NCBI RefSeq assembly: GCF_000219125.1
Contig: NZ_AFGF01000126.1
Location: 1-64,000 of the forward strand
Length of the DNA: 64,000 nucleotides
Direction: 5' to 3'
Source: Acetonema longum DSM 6540
GTDB taxonomy: Bacteria > Bacillota > Negativicutes > Sporomusales > Acetonemataceae
Under the pieces are notes generated by a model. It worked only from the letters and a program-made list of their open reading frames with translations, did not search any database and had not been told where the DNA came from. This document shows positions 60,957-64,000 of this stretch, piece after piece. The position numbers and the translations under genes are program-made. The first letter of the stretch is position 1, and each line of letters starts with the position of its first letter.

Positions 60957-62663
60957 ATGCGCGCTTCGCAATTGTACGCTCCTACATTACGAGAAGTGCC
61001 GGCAGAGGCGGAAGTGGTAAGCCATCAGCTTATGCTGCGGGCCGGCCTGATCCGCAAAGCTACGGGCGGAATCTATACATATTTGCCATTAGCTTGGCGA
61101 GTACTGAAAAAAATTAAGCAAATCGTTCGGGAAGAAATGGATGCCAAAGGCGGGCAGGAACTGGCCATGCCTATTATGCAGCCGGCGGAAATGTGGCAGG
61201 AAACCGGCCGCTGGGATGTTTACGGCGAAGAAATGTTCCGTTTGAAAGACCGGCATGATCGTAATTTTTGTCTGGGACCAACCCATGAGGAAATGATCAC
61301 AACCCTGGTTCGGATGGATGTACGTTCTTACCGGCAGTTGCCGTTGCTCTTGTATCAGATTCAAAACAAGTACCGGGATGAGATTCGTCCCCGGTTCGGC
61401 CTGATGCGGGGACGGGAGTTTATCATGAAAGACTTGTACTCCTTTGACCGGGATGAGGCAGGCCTTGATATCAGTTATCGGAAGATGTACGATGCCTACA
61501 CCAACGTGTTTTCCCGTTGCGGACTGAAATTTAGAGCCGTGGAAGCGGATTCTGGCGCCATTGGCGGCAGTGGTTCCCATGAATTCATGGTCATTGCCGA
61601 ATCCGGCGAGGCGGCGATCGCCTATTGTGCCGCCTGTGAATATGCGGCCAATGTAGAAAAAGCGGAACTGAAGGCAATAACCGTCCCGGCTGAAACCCCG
61701 CTGCCCCTGACCGTAAAAGATACGCCAGGCACCAAGTCCATTAAGGAAGTCAGTTCCTACTTAGGAGTCAGTCCGGAGAAAACTATTAAAACCTTAGCCT
61801 TTCAAACCGAAAAAGAGCTGGTATTGGCACTGGTCAGAGGTGACCATGAGGTCAATGAGATAAAACTCTTGAATCAACTGGGCTGCCTGCATCTGGATAT
61901 CGCGCCGGAGCAGGCCATTGTAAGCCAGCTGCACACTGTTCCCGGCTTTATTGGACCGGTAGGCGCAACCGGCGTCAAAATTGTGGCTGACCATACCGTG
62001 ATGCAGATGGTAAACGGGGTTTGCGGCGCCAATAAGCCGGATCAGCATTATATTCAGGTAAACCCGGACCGGGATTTTCAACCGGATATCATCGCCGATA
62101 TTCGTTTAATCCAGGAAGGAGATCCTTGCCCCCACTGCGGCGCCGCTGTGAAAACCGCCAGAGGCATCGAAGCGGGACAGGTATTTAAACTGTTTACGAA
62201 GTATAGCAAGTCCCTGGAGGCTACCTTTTTGGATGAGAATGGCAAGGAACAGCTGATGCTTATGGGCTGCTACGGCATTGGCGTCAGCCGGACTATGGCT
62301 GCAGCCATTGAACAAAACCATGACGATGACGGCATTATCTGGCCGGCTGCCATTGCCCCTTTCCACGCCGTGATTGTGCCCATTAGCGGCAAGGACTCAG
62401 AACAGATGGATCTGGCGGAAAGACTATATGGCGAGTTGAATCAGGCTGGCATTGAAACCGTCATTGATGATCGCAGCGAACGTCCCGGCGTGAAATTTAA
62501 GGATGCTGACTTAATCGGCTATCCTCTGAAAATTACCGTTAGTCCCAAGACTGTCAGCGAAGGGTTGCTGGAGGTTAAAATCCGCCGTTCCGGCGAGACG
62601 GTATTCCTCCAGTTAAACGCCGGCGTTATTGCCAAAGTAAAAGAATTGCTCGTCTCCCTATAA
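60957..62663 (+). CDS. proS: Prolyl-tRNA synthetase, bacterial type with editing domain
   Basis: ProRS charges tRNA-Pro. The 568-residue product is the bacterial form: class II motifs ([29 protein letters not shown]; motif 2 [21 protein letters not shown]; motif 3 [12 protein letters not shown]), an inserted editing domain between about residues 225 and 385, and a C-terminal anticodon-binding domain (VIVPISGKD …). It starts directly after ispG (TAA-ATG). A terminator follows. Confidence 0.98.
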   Translation: MRASQLYAPTLREVPAEAEVVSHQLMLRAGLIRKATGGIYTYLPLAWRVLKKIKQIVREEMDAKGGQELAMPIMQPAEMWQETGRWDVYGEEMFRLKDRHDRNFCLGPTHEEMITTLVRMDVRSYRQLPLLLYQIQNKYRDEIRPRFGLMRGREFIMKDLYSFDRDEAGLDISYRKMYDAYTNVFSRCGLKFRAVEADSGAIGGSGSHEFMVIAESGEAAIAYCAACEYAANVEKAELKAITVPAETPLPLTVKDTPGTKSIKEVSSYLGVSPEKTIKTLAFQTEKELVLALVRGDHEVNEIKLLNQLGCLHLDIAPEQAIVSQLHTVPGFIGPVGATGVKIVADHTVMQMVNGVCGANKPDQHYIQVNPDRDFQPDIIADIRLIQEGDPCPHCGAAVKTARGIEAGQVFKLFTKYSKSLEATFLDENGKEQLMLMGCYGIGVSRTMAAAIEQNHDDDGIIWPAAIAPFHAVIVPISGKDSEQMDLAERLYGELNQAGIETVIDDRSERPGVKFKDADLIGYPLKITVSPKTVSEGLLEVKIRRSGETVFLQLNAGVIAKVKELLVSL

Positions 62664-62681
62664 ATTTTTATCATGCTGCGC

Positions 62682-62711
62682 GGCCTCAAGACAACTTGGG
62701 GCCTTTGTTTT
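62682..62711 (+). terminator. Terminator after proS
   Basis: GGCCTCAAG (62682-62690) pairs with CTTGGGGCC (62695-62703), one T-G pair, loop ACAA, followed by TTTGTTTT. Confidence 0.85.
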
Positions 62712-62739
62712 GCTGCTGTCAATCCCGATTCATTTTGAT

Positions 62740-62769
62740 TTGAATCTATATGGTTGAATATGGTAAACT
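62740..62769 (+). promoter_or_regulatory. Possible promoter of polC
   Basis: TTGAAT (62740-62745), 18-nt spacer, TAAACT (62764-62769) preceded by TGG, an extended -10. It lies between the proS terminator and polC. A second choice, TTGATT (62735-62740), gives a poorer -10. Confidence 0.5.
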
Positions 62770-62803
62770 GTAAGTGTCTTTTGGCTAGAAAAAGAGGTGC
62801 CAT

Positions 62804-64000
62804 ATGAGTAAATATTGCATTGCCCCAGGGAACTGCCAGAACTTTTTGCGCCTGATTCAGAAACAGCATTGGCCGGATCAGCATAAACGCATCTTACAGC
62901 AGTGCCGGATTTCCCTGATTGACGTTTACCCGGAAGAAAAAAAGTGGCAGCTGCATCTGAAAGCGCCTCAGGCTTTATCGCCGGAGTTGCTGAGAGAGTT
63001 AAGCGGGAAATTATGTGTTGACTGCGGTTTAGCCAATGTAGAGATTTCTGTCCAAGTTAACAATCTGGAGCCATTTTTAACCCAGCATTGGGCTGAATTT
63101 GTGACCCAGGTCACCGAGCAGCATCCCGGCAGCAGGCACTTTTTACTGGCGGCCAGTTGGACGCTGGAAAATGAATGCCTGACGATTGACACTATTAATC
63201 CCATTACGGCTGAGATGCTGCTGGATAAGGGACTGGAAAGCGGTATCGAACAATATATCGCCCGGGAATTCTCCCGTCACTGCAAGGTCCGGATTGCTTC
63301 CCAGCGCCCAGAGTGCGGGGGAGAGCCGGAACCCGACGAAATGATAACCGACGAATATTGGCAGGCACTGACCGAGGCCGCCAACGCCGGTGATACCAAA
63401 CCCGGACGTTCCCGGTCCAAGTCTGGAAAGGAAACAGACGGCAGCATTCTTCTGGGCAGAAACATCCGGGATGAAGCCCAGGCCATTGTGACGATACAGG
63501 AAGAAGCCCGCAATGTGGTTGTAGCCGGGGAAGTTGTCACGGTTGATTTTCGACAGCTGCGGTCCGGACGTTATCTGGGGATCTTCGATATTGTGGACGC
63601 CAGCGACGGCATCAGCGCGAAAATATATTTTGATTCAGACGAACAATACGGCAAAGTCGCCGACAAACTTTCCCCCGGTATGCTGATCAAAGTAAAAGGG
63701 ACGGTTCAATTTGACAAGTATGCCAAAGAAAATGTGCTTTTTGCCGACAGTATCATTCAACTGAAAAAAACAGTACGCAATGATAACAGCGAAATTAAAC
63801 GGATTGAGCTTCACGCTCATACCCGGATGAGTCCGTTGGATTCGGTAATGGCGGTAAAGGATTATATCAAAACAGCGGCCAGATGGAAGCACCCGGCGGT
63901 TGCCATTACCGACCATGGTGTGGTTCAAGCCTTTCCCGAAGCCTATGATGAGGCGGCCAAACACGGCGTAAAAATCATTTATGGCATGGAAGGATATTTG
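62804..64000 (+). CDS. polC: DNA polymerase III PolC-type, alpha subunit (partial, 5' end)
   Basis: The first 399 codons of a PolC-type replicative polymerase are present; the gene runs off the window. ATG 62804 has AAAGAGGTG about 6 nt upstream. The visible part has an N-terminal region (about 1-180) and an OB-fold (about 223-310, VVVAGEVVTVDFRQLRSGRYLGIFDIVD). The start of the PHP domain then follows with ELHAHTRMSPLDSV and AITDHGVVQAFPEAY. The PHP metal-binding HAHT and TDHG are intact. PolC after proS is the usual Firmicutes order. Confidence 0.96.
   Translation, partial: MSKYCIAPGNCQNFLRLIQKQHWPDQHKRILQQCRISLIDVYPEEKKWQLHLKAPQALSPELLRELSGKLCVDCGLANVEISVQVNNLEPFLTQHWAEFVTQVTEQHPGSRHFLLAASWTLENECLTIDTINPITAEMLLDKGLESGIEQYIAREFSRHCKVRIASQRPECGGEPEPDEMITDEYWQALTEAANAGDTKPGRSRSKSGKETDGSILLGRNIRDEAQAIVTIQEEARNVVVAGEVVTVDFRQLRSGRYLGIFDIVDASDGISAKIYFDSDEQYGKVADKLSPGMLIKVKGTVQFDKYAKENVLFADSIIQLKKTVRNDNSEIKRIELHAHTRMSPLDSVMAVKDYIKTAARWKHPAVAITDHGVVQAFPEAYDEAAKHGVKIIYGMEGYL

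Overview
The window is one contiguous stretch of chromosome from a flagellated, low-to-mid GC Firmicute. The gene order (rplS-lepB-rbgA-rnhB; topA-trmFO-xerC-hslV-hslU-codY; a very long fla/che operon; rpsB-tsf-pyrH-frr; uppS-cdsA-dxr-rseP-ispG-proS-polC) is the classic Firmicutes arrangement. CodY, PolC-type DNA polymerase, FliY, CheC and CheD all support this. The L,D-transpeptidase, the short 215-residue EF-Ts and the style of the small intergenic elements suggest Negativicutes (Sporomusa/Pelosinus-like), but that placement is an inference and was not tested. Almost everything is on the + strand. No tRNA, rRNA, CRISPR array, prophage or transposase gene was seen.

Layout. 1-7.2 kb: ribosomal protein L19, signal peptidase I, ribosome-assembly GTPase RbgA, RNase HII, a FliK-like protein with a frameshifted FlhB-like partner, YraN and the ComM ATPase. 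7.3-11.4 kb: an L,D-transpeptidase, folate genes folP-folB-folK and a processive-type glycosyltransferase. 11.4-20.3 kb: dprA-topA-trmFO-xerC, then hslVU and codY, ending in a strong terminator. 20.3-52.4 kb: a nearly uninterrupted flagellar and chemotaxis superoperon of about 40 genes from flgB to a SwrB-like membrane protein. It encodes rod, MS ring, switch, export gate, hook, the cytoplasmic chemotaxis proteins (CheA, CheB, CheC, CheD, CheW, CheY), a PilZ c-di-GMP effector and the motility sigma factor. It contains no cheR, motAB or flagellin gene. 52.4-55.4 kb: rpsB (with a structured leader), tsf, pyrH, frr. 55.5-62.7 kb: a small unknown protein, a 2[4Fe-4S] ferredoxin, then isoprenoid/lipid/envelope genes and proS. 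The window ends inside polC.

The most unusual element is a modular family of short interspersed repeats, with seven full or partial copies at about 1, 1250, 4974, 5609, 17101, 26608 and 55407. All lie in the same orientation between genes, mostly just upstream of a ribosome binding site. They have imperfect terminal inverted repeats and internal hairpins whose stems change sequence between copies while keeping pairing. They look like MITE-like or structured-RNA elements, and I do not recognise them as a named family.

Other points worth a look are a single-base frameshift in the ylqH-like gene, a tandemly duplicated domain in FlgD, a perfect 20-bp stem between flbD and fliL, a complex flgB leader, a candidate S2 leader, and three small uncharacterised proteins in or near the motility operon. 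Many start codons given here were moved inward from the longest reading frame, using Shine-Dalgarno position and family length.
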